Positions 12,346 through 24,982 of a stretch of 64,000 bases of DNA are shown here, piece after piece. A model generated the notes under the pieces. It was not told the DNA's origin. It saw only the letters and a program-made list of their open reading frames with translations, and searched no databases. The position numbers were made by a program, and so were the translations under genes. Every line of letters starts with the position of its first letter. Positions within the stretch are counted from its first letter, which is position 1. The stretch lies in contig OY740772.1 of assembly GCA_963513935.1 (NCBI GenBank), positions 101,265,340 to 101,329,339 of the forward strand, written 5' to 3'. This DNA comes from Aphrophora alni. Lineage: Eukaryota > Arthropoda > Insecta > Hemiptera > Aphrophoridae.

Positions 12346-14726
12346 TATCGTCTATATATTACTGATCTGCTCTGGTGATATAATATTACGTCCATATGTC
12401 ACTTAACTGCTCAGGGGATATAATATTTCGTCTATATGTCACTGAACTGCTTGGGCGTTGTAATATTGCATCTACAGGTCACTGAACTGCTCAGGAGATA
12501 TAATATTTCGTCTATATGTCACTGAACTGCTCAGGAGATATAATATTTCGTCTATATGTCACTTAACCGCTCAGGGGATATAATATTTCGTCTATATGTC
12601 ACTTAACTGCTCAGGGGATATAATATTTCGTCTATATGTCACTTAACTGCTCAGAGGATATAATATTTCGTCTATATGTCACTTAACCGTTCAGGGGATA
12701 TAATATTTCGTCTATATGTCACTTAACTGCTCAGAGGATATAATATTTCGTCTATATGTCACTTAACCGCTAAGGGGATATAATATTTCGTCTATATGTC
12801 ACTTAACTGCTCAGGGGATATAATATTTCGTCTATATGTCACTTAACCGCTCAGGGGATATAATATTTCGTCTATATGTCACTTAACCGCTCAGGGGATA
12901 TAATATTTCGTCTATATGTCACTTAACTGCTCAGAGGATATAATAATTCGTCTATATGTCACTTAACTGCTCAGAGGATATAATAATTCGTCTATATGTC
13001 ACTTAACTGCTCAGGGGATATAATATTTCGTCTATATGTCACTTAACTGCTCAGAGGATATAATAATTCGTCTATATGTCACTTAACTGCTCAGAGGATA
13101 TAATATTTCGTCTATATGTCACTTAACTGCTCAGAGGATATAATATTTCGTCTATATGTCACTTAACTGCTCAGAGGATATAATAATTCGTCTATATGTC
13201 ACTTAACTGCTCAGAGGATATAATATTTCGTCTATATGTCACTTAACTGCTCAGGGGATATAATATTTCGTCTATATGTCACTTAACTGCTCAGGGGATA
13301 TAATATTTCGTCTATATGTCACTTAACTGCTCAGAGGATATAATATTTCGTCTATATGTCACTTAACTGCTCAGAGGATATAATATTTCGTCTATATGTC
13401 ACTTAACTGCTCAGAGGATATAATAATTCGTCTATATGTCACTTAACTGCTCAGGGGATATAATATTTCGTCTATATGTCACCTAACTGCTCAGGGGATA
13501 TAATATTTCGTCTATATGTCACTTAACTGCTCAGGGGATATAATATTTCGTCTATATGTCACTCAACCGCTCAGGGGATATAATAATTCGTCTATATGTC
13601 ACTTAACTGCTCAGAGGATATAATAATTCGTCTATATGTCACTTAACTGCTCAGGGGATATAATATTTCGTCTATATGTCACTTAACTGCTCAGAGGATA
13701 TAATAATTCGTCTATATGTCACTTAACTGCTCAGGGGATATAATAATTCGTCTATATGTCACTTAACTGCTCAGAGGATATAATAATTCGTCTATATGTC
13801 ACTTAACTGCTCAGGGGATATAATATTTCGTCTATATGTCACTTAACTGCTCAGAGGATATAATAATTCGTCTATATGTCACTTAACTGCTCAGGGGATA
13901 TAATAATTCGTCTATATGTCACTTAACTGCTCAGAGGATATAATAATTCGTCTATATGTCACTTAACTGCTCAGGAGATACAATATTTTGTCTATATGTC
14001 ACCGATCTGCTCTGGTGATATAATATTTTGTATATATGTCACTTAACTGCTCAGGGGATATAATTTTTGTCTATATGTCACTGATCTGCTCAGGGGATAT
14101 AATAATTTCGTCAATATGTCACTTAACTGCTCAGGAGATATAATATTTTGTCTATATGTCACTTAACTGCTCAGGTGATCTAATATTTCGTCAATATGTC
14201 ACTTAACTGCTCAGGAGATATAATATTTTGTCTATATGTCACCGATCTGCTCTGGTGATATAATATTTTGTATATATGTCACTTAACTGCTCAGGGGATA
14301 TAATTTTTGTCTATATGTCACTGATCTGCTCAGGGGATATAATAATTTTGTCTATATGTCACTTAACTGCTCAGGGGATATAATATTTTGTCTATATGTC
14401 ACTGATCTGCTCAGGGGATATAATATTTTGTCTGTATGTCACGTAACCGCTCTGGTGATATAATATTTCATCTATATGTCACTCAACTGTTCGAGTGATA
14501 TAATATTTCGTCTACATGTAACTGAACTGCTTGGGTGATCTAATAATTCATCTATATGTCACTAAACTGCTCGGGTGATATATTATTTCGTCTATATGTC
14601 ACTAAACTGCTCGGGTGATATAATATTTCGTCTATATGTCACTAAACTGCTCGGGTGATATAATATTTCGTCTATATGTCACTGAACTGAACGGGTGATA
14701 TAATATTTCGTCTATATGTCACTAAA
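12346..14726. repeat. Satellite array, 40-bp unit, about 59 copies
   Basis: Uninterrupted head-to-tail repeats of a 40-bp unit built from TAATATTTCGTCTATATGTC followed by ACTTAACTGCTCAGGGGATA. The main variants are TATTTCG/TAATTCG, GGGGATA/GAGGATA and CTGC/CCGC. The outermost units are more diverged, for example GATCTGCTCTGGTGATA on the left and AAACTGCTCGGGTGATA on the right. Two 39-bp units occur near 14060 and 14300. A block at 13981-14107 recurs at 14221-14347, giving a 240-bp higher-order period. Because the period is not a multiple of three, the array cannot encode a repetitive protein. No open frame spans it. Confidence 0.98.
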
Positions 14727-14734
14727 TTTCACTT

Positions 14735-15590
14735 TGACTTACCCAGTTTACGAATAATAGGGTGTTTGTGTAACAAAAAATAACGATCTCCGTATTTTGA
14801 ATGATTTTCAAGTTTCATAGCCTCGCAAAACCAAAAGTGATTTTCAACATGCTGTCCGTCCGTTATCACTGGCGTTATTTTCGTTGTCGACTGAAGTAAA
14901 AACGACAGCGGCCACACAAAGAATAAGATAGGAACAAGGAACATGAAATTTGCTAATAATGTGCTCATAGAACCATATTGAAATTCAGAAAAATAAAAAA
15001 TGCAAAATGGTAGAAATTTAAAATTATTTGTTCATATCTGATTTGATATTCAATGTATAACACAATAAATTAGATTCAATTTTACTAATTTTAATTCTGC
15101 ATGTAATGATACCAACCCCACTTCTCTACGATGATAAACAGCGAATTTATTGTCAAAAACTTAATTTCGAACCAAAACCATCCCAAATGTAATATTCGTA
15201 AAGTTACGAGACATTTTACATATTCACGTCGACACGAGCGTAACAATTGAAAGTAACTTCACATATGTACAGTTGTGAGGATTGCCAGGAAGGAGACACT
15301 AAAGCAAGAGGTTTTTTTTATATATATACAAGTACAGGCGCCGTCAAAACTAATTATATTCACAATTACGACTTTCAGAAAACCTGTTTAACCACAGATT
15401 AAAACTGAATTGCCCTTACATGAGACGCCTTGATCTAAAAATACAATTTAATATTTCCTACGAGGCCCAAGGATATAACTTTCAGGAAATAAATTAAGAC
15501 AATCTGCTTGTATTACATTACAACATAGGACTGGGTATTACGATGATGACGCCCATAAACTTGTGTAAATGTTGGTGTACTATGTTCTTT
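14735..15590 (+). repeat. Family A, longest copy
   Basis: Blocks in order are GTCCGTCCGTTATCAC near 14850, GATAGGAACAAGGAACATGA near 14927, TTGAAATTCAGAAAAATAAA near 14979, GATACCAACCCCACTTCTCT near 15108, TACGATGATAAACAGCGAAT near 15128 and ATAGGACTGGGTATTACGAT near 15525. This is the same order as 1-560, with extra sequence in the middle. It begins within about 10 bp of the last 40-bp satellite unit. The small minus frame at 14729-14968 is a by-product. No coding capacity was recognised. Confidence 0.65.
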
Positions 15591-16738
15591 TTAGTTTTCT
15601 TTCAAATTAAATAATTATTTAAATATTCGTTAACATTTGTAATGTTAGAATTTCTTCTATATGTTGGAAAATTTCTTTTAAAATGTATCAAAGTAAGTTT
15701 ATTTTAAATTTGTCACCTAGAAACATATCTCGTGATTAAATAATAAATTACCCTTCTAGGAGAAGTTTTTTATACATTTTTAAAGCAATTTCTCTCTTTG
15801 AATTAAAGATATTGGAAACGGCATAATATATTTTACACTGAACACCTCTCTTCGGCTTTTCGAAATCTGAACATTTCTGCTTTAAATATTTTAGTTCTTC
15901 TTCTTCAAAGGAGAGATTTATTTAATAACACTCTTTCATGTTACTTCTTTTCTTTTACACACCAAAATAAATAACCTGCTTAAAGGATTACAGATATATT
16001 CTCGATCTTTTATAATCTGTGTTCGTGATTGAAATTTCCTCATATTTAACTATTTATAGATGATGTTTGGATTTTTTAAATGCATTGTCACCATATTGAT
16101 AAATTTAGGTTTAATTGTATTAGAAGTAATAATTATATACAATTAAAATACAGATTGTTTCATTTTATTCATAGGTTAAAGTTATGTGTAAGATGGATTG
16201 TACAAATTAATAATATTATTTACTCTGACATTCATCACTCTTGTGTAAATAAAAACTAATAACACGACATTTCGTGAGAATAAATCAACCGTCGTTTTCA
16301 AGTGATAAAGTTAAAACATTGTAAAGGGAAAAACACCATTGGACTAAACAGTAAAAGATAAGGCCAAATACAAACGCGATCAGACAAAATGAACAAGATA
16401 CATGATTACACTACAAAAAGAATGGCAAAAAACTGATTGCTACTGGATATGGTGCAAAAAGAAAAATCACCTAACGGTTTATCGTGTTGAACAAAGTTTT
16501 GTCTCCTCTTTAAACAAAATCATGATGATTAGTAATTTAATTTAGTAGTTAATCTACTACAATTGAGATTTAAGCGACAAAATTTTATTGTGTTTAAAGT
16601 AGAGGAATTATTTTTTAAATTTAGTTTGTATTAACGAAAACTCTTTTGGCCTTATTTATAAACTGATAGAATGGTCCGAATGATTTATACATGAGGCATC
16701 CATTATTTTTCGAATGTTCATTGTTGGTGTCCAAGTCA
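15591..16738. other. AT-rich stretch, nothing recognised
   Basis: No notable open frame, tandem repeat or repeat partner was found. Confidence 0.4.
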
Positions 16739-17050
16739 ATAATGATTAACAATTAATAAGTAGTAATAAATATTACTCATTTGTTCCGTCATGTGACTTA
16801 AATTTGTCTTGTTCTCAAGACGCGTTTCGGAGTCGGGACTCCATCTTCAGTTATATCTTTGTAGTAGAGGTCGTCAAAACATTAAATGTGTCTTCGTAAA
16901 TGTTTTGATGTTTTGACGACCTCTACTACAGAGATATAACTGAAGATGGAGTAACGACTCCGAAACGCGTCTTGAGAACAAGACAAATTTTAGTCACATG
17001 ACGGAACAAATGAGGTAATTTATTACTACTTATTAATTGTTAATTATTTT
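16739..17050. repeat. Palindrome of two opposed CTGAAGA-hairpin-GAAAC units
   Basis: Arms of about 150 bp (16739-16882 and 16908-17050) are near-perfect reverse complements around a short loop. Each arm carries the window's recurrent unit. On the plus strand in the right arm it reads CTGAAGA at 16940-16946, stem strands GGAGT (16948-16952) and ACTCC (16957-16961), and GAAAC at 16962-16966. A second hairpin, GTCTTG/CAAGAC, follows, then GTCACATGACGGA. The left arm has the same on the minus strand (CTGAAGA at 16844-16850). There is no open frame. It resembles a hammerhead ribozyme core flanked by terminal repeats, but activity is not shown. Confidence 0.85.
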
Positions 17051-19900
17051 TCCCATGTATAATTTTTCCAGTGTATATTATCTTTAAATCTTTCCAAATA
17101 AATTGATATTCGATTTATGTATTAGACCTAATAGCGTGCTCTCTTTATGATTACTGATCTTTACATTTAGAGGTATTTTTATTAATTTTGTTATATATAT
17201 ATATAATTCTGTGACGTGTTCCTTAGATGGGTTTATATTTCGTTTTTGGAATGAGCAATATTTATGAAACGTTGATTTCTATAAATAATTATTCTGACTG
17301 TAAATATTATCGGTAGAGTTTATTTTGTAAATTATTTTAACTTTTATTAAAGAAGAAACTAAGTGTTTGATTTGCATTTAACTTTTGAAATAAAAGTAAT
17401 GGTATGTCAAAAGAATTTTTTTCCACTATTAGCTTATATATATATATATATATAGCCTTATTATACTAAAAAAATTTAAGAATAATTTTTAATTTTAATA
17501 AAATTCGACAACAATTTAATTTCTCATTTTAGATTTTAAATTATTTGAACCAAATTATACTTTTGAGACAAGAGTAATCCTATGCCCAATGAATTATTGT
17601 AATTTTGTTCACTATGAGGTAAAAAAAAAAAAAAAAATTTTAATTCTACTAAAAATTATTTAAAACAATTTTGATTATAAATAAAATTTGAAAACAATTT
17701 TGATACAATTACAATTAAATTCATTGAATATATGAACTTATATTCTATTTAACTTATATGATTATAACTTATTTTATAAAAATCATTGTTTTTTATAATA
17801 GTAGTAAACAGTAGTTGTTCCTTTTACTTTAATATGTTGTTTAATGAATCGCATTGTATTGACTTATTTTCCTCGTTTATTATTTACATGCGTTACAAAC
17901 TTTTATTTACATTTTTTAAACTTAAAATTAAACACGAAGAAATAATAAACTATACATGTAGAAAATACACAACAAAATGATAAATAACAAAAAAACACAT
18001 CTTTAGACAAGTATTTTATCTTCTATTGAATAAAATGTTGCTTTTAATCAATGTACAAGCCTCATTCAAATATTTGTGATTTTTGTAATGGATTATATTT
18101 TTTCATACGGAATGTCACAACAAGGCTGACTGACACACTCTAGTTGATTCCGAGGCAGTGTTAAAATAATTAATTCCTTAAACAAACGTTTAAAGAATTG
18201 TCTAAATTTTACATTACAAATTATTACATTTTTTAAATTATTTTCTCAAGGAAAATCTTCACAAATTACAATTGAGTAACATATTAAAAGTTATCTTCAC
18301 AAACTTTACAGCGATTATCATAATAATAACAAAAATATTTTTATTTCCAAAAATGTACAACTTACACTGCTTTAGTTACTAATAACCGCAACCAGTTTAT
18401 GTTGATTGGTTTAGTAGAATAAATAAATAAATAAGGCATTCAGTTTGGTGTGAATTAAATCATTGGTGTGACATTGAGTCGGTGGATAATTACAATGTTT
18501 TTACACTACTGCCAGAGACCAATCATAGCACAAAAAACAATCAGAATAACAATTGACTATCCAATTCAATCCATATAAAAGCCACTTAAGTTCTAGAAAG
18601 TCGATATGTACCCGCAGAGAAAACCATCTCTAAAATATCTTCCGAACCACGCAGAAATAAATAAGCCAATGTTTCCTTTTGTCCTTCATTTTTCATCTAT
18701 TTTTAGCAAGTCATCAATAATACTAAAAGTCAGAAGCCAATTCTTTACTTTCCATTTGAAATTAAGAGGTAAGTGATTGTAAACTTTAAATCACTTATAA
18801 ACAGACAACTGAACTTGAATAAATTGCGTATTTGAAGTGCTTGTAAACATTTGTAAAAATTGTAAATATGAGAAATTCTAAAACAAGAAGAATTGAATTT
18901 AACAAAATAAAACACAAACGTTATTTACAGTTGATCTTTTCGTTAATTTGAAACGCCTGTGAATGAGTAAAATTTGGAATTTAATTTCACGCAAAAATTC
19001 ACGTAATACTTTCAAGTAAATAATATAAATATTAATAATAAAATTTAATGCAAATGAAAATTACAATGCAATAGTCTAGGTTTGATAGTTGCCAATTGAA
19101 GAGTAAAAACTAACTCTGAGCACAGTTTTTCAAAAAACATTATTCATATATTTAAATAAGGTCTAAATTTGTTTTGTCTGTACTGTAAACAAGTAAACTA
19201 ACATAGAACCTTCATAATGGCGATTATTAGACCTTTTAACAACTATTCCTGGACCGTAAGAAATTTTTACTTAAATTTTTCAAACAGGTTTAGATCAATA
19301 GTTTTCACATTAACTAAATCGATAGAGCACATTTGTAGAAATATACTTTTTAACATCCCGTGGCCTAATTTAATTTTTTTTACTGATTTGATATTTTTGT
19401 AAATATGGTGACAAATCTGATTTATTTGGATAATATGAGGTAACGTTTGAGAAAAATCCTTAGAACCAATTAGAGAAAATCGTAATTTTGTGTTAATTTG
19501 GCAGCCCTGCACGTTGTGAGTTATTAAAAAAACATCTAAATCAGTTTGTTGACGCATCACAATAACTTTCTTGTACAACGTAAATGTAAGAAATTAAAGT
19601 CGTATTTCGTATACTATATTTGCTACTTTAAAAACATTGAATAAAATCAGTTTATCAAAGACCATTTGGTAACAGTTTGTTCAACAGTAAAAAAGAAACT
19701 TTTATAGTTGAATATTTGGAGCGGGATGCATTTCCACAACTTTCTGAGTAGACATAAGTTGTTTTTATTATTCATAAAAAAACACTCATTCTTATTTATA
19801 ATTTAATGTAATATATGTATGTAAAATAAAGTGTCTTTATGTAAAAAAAAAAAAAAAACTTCTCTAAACAACAAAAAGAGTTCTATGAAGTTTTTGTGAT
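17051..19900. other. AT-rich stretch with microsatellites, no supported gene
   Basis: Contains a TA run at 17435-17454, an A-run near 17622, an AATA run near 18419-18434 and an A-run at 19842-19857. The overlapping opposite-strand frames at 19217-19402 (+) and 19267-19578 (-) give unrelated short peptides. A CCATATAAAAGCC TATA-like sequence near 18571 is not followed by a recognisable gene. Confidence 0.4.
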
Positions 19901-19904
19901 CATG

Positions 19905-19955
19905 TACCGCCTATCTGAAGATGGGTTATAACTTCGGAATACGTTAAAACTCCAC
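19905..19955 (+). repeat. CTGAAGA-hairpin unit, decayed copy
   Basis: CTGAAGA at 19915-19921 is followed by TGGGTTATAACTTC, a possible 4-bp stem, then GGAATACGT in place of GAAACGCGT. It is a diverged copy of the unit seen at 16940 and 53283. The flanks do not match the other copies well. Confidence 0.35.
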
Positions 19956-20334
19956 CACCGATTTTGATGAAACAGAATTTATTATAATTGTAATTTAAAC
20001 TAAATTAAAGTAATCTGATATGAAAGTACACTATATGTTGAAAAAATGTTAAATAGATATTTAGGTAAATTCTTGAAGACAAGAATCTGAACAAAAAACT
20101 AGGTTCTATTGTGGGGGAGGGGGGATAAAAAGATATTGCTGAAAAGATAAAAACTACATTAAAAATAATTAAATTGCAACCATCTACAACTAAATTACAA
20201 CCAAATTTTATCTATATTATCTTTTTATTTTATATAGAGGTAAAAATCATACTTTCTTTCATTTTATTTTGATGTTACTTTATATTTGTTATGAATTTTT
20301 ATGACATTTTAATCATTTTTGTTTCTCAAATAAA

Positions 20335-20640
20335 ATATTCAAATTGTTGCACGTATCTTCTATACAGTTGTACAACCGCTGTTAAAACCCAACTTGAATT
20401 TTTTTACATATTTCTGGTGTTATATTCTTCAGAATTTATCTTAAATTCTGTTTCCTAAATCTCCATGTGATGCTCTTTTTGTGATGTAGACCGTTAACTT
20501 TAAATGACCCTATAAAATGAAATCTAGTGAATTAAGGTCAGGTGACCATTTGATCTCGCCTCCTTAACCAATGGTTAGGAAACTGCTCACTCGTTTGGAG
20601 GGGTAAAAACAGTAAAATTAAGATTTATTGAGGGAGCCCA
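20335..20640 (-). pseudogene. Degraded IS630/Tc1-mariner-like (DDE) transposase, C-terminal part
   Basis: Minus-strand translation from about 20556 downwards reads KWSPDLNSLDFIL, a stop, then GHLKLTVYITKRAS and DLGNRI before further stops. In intact members of this insect transposase family the third catalytic aspartate lies in an RSPDLxPLDFFLWG motif, followed by LKxxVY and a DLxxRI block. The aspartate codon here is at 20537-20539. The FIL-stop-GHLK spacing shows that the conserved tryptophan codon became a stop. Two further stops fall in the next 15 codons. The C-terminal tail resembles ITPEI and later blocks in shifted frames. No N-terminal part was found upstream. The fragment is non-functional and probably old. 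Confidence 0.7.
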
Positions 20641-21350
20641 TTTTTCCTCAATATATCCTTAATAATAATAAAGTTACACTGGTGATGTTGTTTTTATATT
20701 TAGCTATTTTAATATATTTAAGTAAACACCTGTCATTTTAGTGAAGGTGGGTCAACACACGGCATCTTCAAGTAAACTGTTTTTGTTTCAAGGCGTCACA
20801 TGACCAAACCTCCCTGAATTATTTGGCTTACCCACTGCTCTCTCTCAATCTGAAGTTTAAAAATGAAAAAAACGTAATCTCATAATAGCAGTCGTTTATT
20901 ACAATGATAATTGTCCCAAACTGTATTTACCTGTTCTAATAACAAGGGGGGGGGTAACTTTTACTTACGATGTCTCTATTAGAATGGGAGGGTTTTAAAG
21001 TGTCTTAAAGTCACCTTTAAGACACAAGAACCTATAAATAAATTCCTCAAATTATCATATATGTTAATTACTTTCCAATTTATATAATTGACTAATTATA
21101 TTATTGAGTGTAAACATATATTTTTTTATCGTTTTGATCAAGTCTGAGTTTCCGATATTTTATGCTGAACAATCGGCCTTCAGCATTTTTTCATATAATT
21201 CTCAAGTACAAATATTTCCGATGTCAAACAACTTAAAAAAAGTATAATCTACCTAATTATTTTTCTTATAGAGTAGCATCTCTACTTGTTTTTGTCTATG
21301 ATCAGATATTTATTACATCTAACTTCTGGCTAGCTTGATATTTCGATAGA
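20641..21350. other. AT-rich stretch, nothing recognised
   Basis: A G-run lies at 20947-20953, with a small inverted repeat GTCTTAAAGTCACCTTTAAGAC at 21001-21022 (7-8 bp arms). No gene was seen. Confidence 0.4.
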
Positions 21351-21395
21351 GGATTTCATCTGAAGACAAATTTCGAAAATTACAGTATTTTGTGA
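21345..21395 (+). repeat. CTGAAGA/GAAAA decayed unit
   Basis: CTGAAGA at 21360-21366 is followed after 8 bases by GAAAATTACAG. The stem is poor, with at best 3 bp. It is listed as a diverged member of the recurrent unit. Confidence 0.25.
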
Positions 21396-21550
21396 TTAAA
21401 AAGAAAACCTTTTCATTTTTTAACAACAAGAAATATTCCAAGCTTGAGATTTTGTAAACCCGTTTATATTGTGAAGTATGCATGTATCTTTACTAAATGT
21501 TTTTGACTAAATTTTTTCCCTCTAAAAAAAATTTAGGTTAAATTTCATAG

Positions 21551-21552
<2 letters not shown>

Positions 21553-21635
<83 letters not shown>
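21553..21635. repeat. (TA)n microsatellite, about 82 bp
   Basis: Alternating TA with one TG interruption near 21583. Open frames of repeated Y-I codons through it on the minus strand (21522-21792) are artefacts of the microsatellite. Confidence 0.97.
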
Positions 21636-21637
<2 letters not shown>

Positions 21638-21929
21638 TTATCAAAAGTCCAAGAAACACTGTGGAAATATTCACAATAAGGAAAACAAAGAATCCATGAG
21701 ACACAAAAATTAGAAACAAAACTAAACTCCTTAAATGGAAATGTACATAATACTGGATTTATTATGTTTGTTGTTGTTGTTCGGTAAATCAATGTTTTTA
21801 AAAATTATTTAACTATAATTAAATTTTAATGTTAAATAAGAATTAATTGGAATCCTAGAAAAATATATTTTGATTTTTAATTTAAAAAATAATAAACAAA
21901 TAAATTTGTATGTAAAAGCATAGAAATTA

Positions 21930-22310
21930 TTTTTAAAATGAGCCAGAACTTCACACTAGTAATGGAAGGGAAATGTCCAATGACAACGTGTTTCCATAAT
22001 TTGTTCAACAATTGTTTTCTTAGAGACAATAATTACAACGGACACTCTGTTAAAACTGACTGGAAAGCAACGTTTTTATACGGTAGATATTATTTACGAA
22101 ATTTGTACTCCGTAAGTTTAACAATTAAAAGAAATTGTGTGGACAATAACGCAGTGTCTTATTTTGCCATGAACGTAAAAATTAATAAAATTTTGCTTTA
22201 AAAGAAGAAGATTAAAATTTAATTAACTGTCTAAAAATATTTCTATGATTTTAGATTATATTTTTTCAAGACGAATTATGTTAAAATTCAAGTTAGTGTC
22301 TTATTATTAT
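21930..22310 (+). repeat. Dispersed repeat C, copy 1
   Basis: Aligns in order with 27845-28260. Shared blocks are CCAGAACTTCA, AGAGACA(A/T)TAATTACGAC, the AAAAGAAATTGTGTGGA block near 22126, AAGATTAAAATTTAATTAA near 22208, and TTTTAGATTA. The 87-codon frame at 21938-22201 spans most of the copy but is not conserved in copy 2, where stops interrupt it. I therefore read this as a non-coding repeat, or a very old coding element, and not as a gene. Confidence 0.6.
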
Positions 22311-22528
22311 TTATAAAAATGTATTTTTTTAACTCACTTTATACAAATATTTTTATCTACGTCCAAATATATTTTTAAACTGTATATCTTTATATTGGTT
22401 AATAATGTAGTCCAATAATAATAGTTAATGACAAAAACACTATTTACGGATTAAGAAACAGACTTTAATAAAAATTATACGCAAATGATTAATAGAGAAA
22501 TATTAGTATATCAAGTATAAAGAAAATT

Positions 22529-22832
22529 GTTACAAATTGAAATGTCATAGTAATTATTAAAGTTGTTTTACTATCATAATGGTAGTGTCCTTATTGTTCA
22601 TCTACTCAAATAGGTTACTGAAGTATCTGTAACAAATAAATTTATTCCGTTACTCTTTGAGAAGAAAAACAAACTATGTTGTTACAAATTGAAATATCAT
22701 AGTAATTATTAAAGTTGTTTTACTATCATAATGGTAGTGTCCTTATTGTTCATCTACTCAAATAGGTTACTGAAGTATCTGTAACAAATAAATTTATTCC
22801 GTTACTCTTTGAGAAGAAAAACAAACTATGTT
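22529..22832. repeat. Tandem duplication, two 152-bp copies
   Basis: 22529-22680 and 22681-22832 begin GTTACAAATTGAAAT and end AACAAACTATGTT. I see one difference between them (ATGTCAT against ATATCAT near 22542 and 22694). It is a very recent duplication or an assembly artefact. The unit is not seen elsewhere in the window. Confidence 0.95.
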
Positions 22833-24835
22833 AGCATTGAAGACATCAAAGTGTAGACTGATTTAAAGAGATTGTCCCAAGGTTCAACTTCAGCAAATAT
22901 TCCACTTTGTCTAGTCACTTCCATAACCTAATACAGTTCTATTAGGTTAGATAACCTACCTAACTATTACACGGTTAAATTAGGTGAATCATTTAGGAAC
23001 CTATTCACATTACACAACTATTTTTGTTTCTTCACCTTAAATTCAAAATCAGCAAATCCTAGGACTCTTATGACCTAGTTTTGTGGCTAAAATCCTTTTT
23101 AAAAAAATTATTAATTTATTTTTTATTATAATTATTAGCGAACATTCTTCTTAGTTTTACGGATATAGTGTCTATTAGGTGGAATAGAATCCTGCTTCAT
23201 AAATATTTATACAAAATTAATGTGTTCCGTTAATCTGACACATCAAATTAATTCATCTTCGTATAGAAAATTAGGTATTAATTACTTGATTTGTATATCC
23301 TTCAACTCTCGCCGGATAGTTCATTAACATATTAACATGAAAAAATCTTTTCCAGTTAAGTTATTTTTCGGTAATCATAATTATCTACATCATATTTACA
23401 AATTGATTTAAATTTTTTTTGTATAGTCACTGGTATTTCAAACCCATTAAAACCCTTCATCTGGATGAATGACATATGGTTTTAGTTCACCGACTCTAAA
23501 ACACGTTTTTTGCAATTCAACATTACGCCGACTTAGAATCGTCCTATCTCAATAAATAAAATACCGTTGGAAAGCTAATGTTCCGTAGATGCATAATCAT
23601 GCAATAAATAAATAAATAAATAAATAAAAAATACCACAAAACGTTATGAATAATATTCCAAAAATATGTGAAGTTCGCATATTTTTGATGAGTAAAATCA
23701 TAGATTTGAACTGTGCAGTTTTTAGTAAAAGCGACGCCATTTCTCCCATGTGATTACAAATCTATTTTTCTGTCAAACAGGTCGACCAAAACACTGTTCT
23801 ATAGATCGCATCTTTCTCTTTCAAACCGTAGTTTACAATTTTTTTTTGCGTCTCGTAGATCGCAAGATATTTTTACTTGACCATAGTAGAAACCTAACGG
23901 AGCGAAATTCACTTGGCATTCGGTGCAGTTTACTAAATAACATAATCTATTTTTGTATCGATATTTTGTAATCGTTCTTTATAGTATTTTGTAGAGGAGA
24001 TTTCATTCTATAAGCTGGTAGTACTTGATATAGGGTACTGTTATTCTCTGTTTCTTATTTTCAAATCGGAACATAGGCATTCTTACGCGAGTCCGTGAAA
24101 TAAAATAACACGGAAAGGGTTTTCCTATTATTATTATTATTTTATTATTATTTTTTTTTTAGTTGAGCGAACACACTTGTCTCGAACTCAATACGAATAA
24201 CTCTTTGGTGAATCGTTTTCATTGAAAGTATTAAATACCCTAATAGTATTTAATACCATTATCGAATCAAATCCACTCTTTATCTATTGATAAACACGTG
24301 GTCTCTAATTTCGGTACTAGAATTTGTAATTATCTAGAAAACGCAAACAGTTCCATTTTGTTCAATGTAAAGTACACCGTTTTTAACAAAAGTAATATTT
24401 CTACTTTATTTTCGGCGCCGTTTATAAATAATTTTCATATGCACAATCTTGAACTTGGCCGATTGTATTCTATTACCTAATATTGTATATATTAAAAAAA
24501 TTGATAAAACTCTTTAAATTTGTAAAAAGACACTATAACATAAATACACATATCATGTTAAATTATAAATAAGAATGACTTTTTATGAACAATAAAAACA
24601 GTTTATGTCTACTCAGACAGTTTTGAAAATGCGTCATCCTCCTTATACTCAACCATAAAATGATTGCGTTTCAGAGTTTCTGTTTTACTGGCAAACAAAC
24701 TGTTACCAAACGTTGTCCGATACATATATTTTATTCCGTTCTTAAATTGACAAATATATTATACGAAATTCGCGACACGACTTTATTTTTTATACGAGGT
24801 ACGAGACACGAATTTATATTGATATAATATAATAT
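22833..24835. other. AT-rich stretch with microsatellites, no supported gene
   Basis: Contains an AAAT run at 23603-23628 and an ATT-rich tract at 24127-24155. The small plus frames at 23750-23971 and 24298-24480 have no recognised domain. A slightly GC-richer block near 23690-23930 could be an unrecognised element remnant. Confidence 0.4.
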
Positions 24836-24970
24836 TGTACCTAGTCCATCTTGTGGCTTACGTGTTTCGAAACTTATGTTTCATCTTCAGATCTCGCTCG
24901 TACGAGGTCGTTAAAACATAAAAAAAACACAACAGTATACTCTTGTCAAACGGGGAATGCGCCTGAACGA
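24836..24970 (-). repeat. CTGAAGA-hairpin-GAAAC unit
   Basis: On the minus strand: a TGTTTTAACGACCTCGTACG block, then CTGAAGA (24884-24890), a GAAAC/GTTTC 5-bp stem, GAAAC (24864-24868) ACGT, and AGCCACAAGATGGA. The downstream GTACAATATTATATTATA block matches the plus-strand copy at 27240-27360. The two copies therefore form a subfamily facing each other across the SINE/Harbinger cluster. Confidence 0.65.
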
Positions 24971-24982
24971 ATCAAAAACAAA

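Noticed and set aside
12346..14726. CRISPR-like array
   Set aside because: Units are contiguous 40-bp repeats with no unique spacers, in eukaryotic-type DNA; it is a satellite.
18571..18620. TATA-box promoter (CCATATAAAAGCC)
   Set aside because: The motif is common by chance in AT-rich DNA and no gene follows.
21522..21792. Two minus-strand frames with long Y-I repeats
   Set aside because: They are translations of a (TA)n microsatellite.
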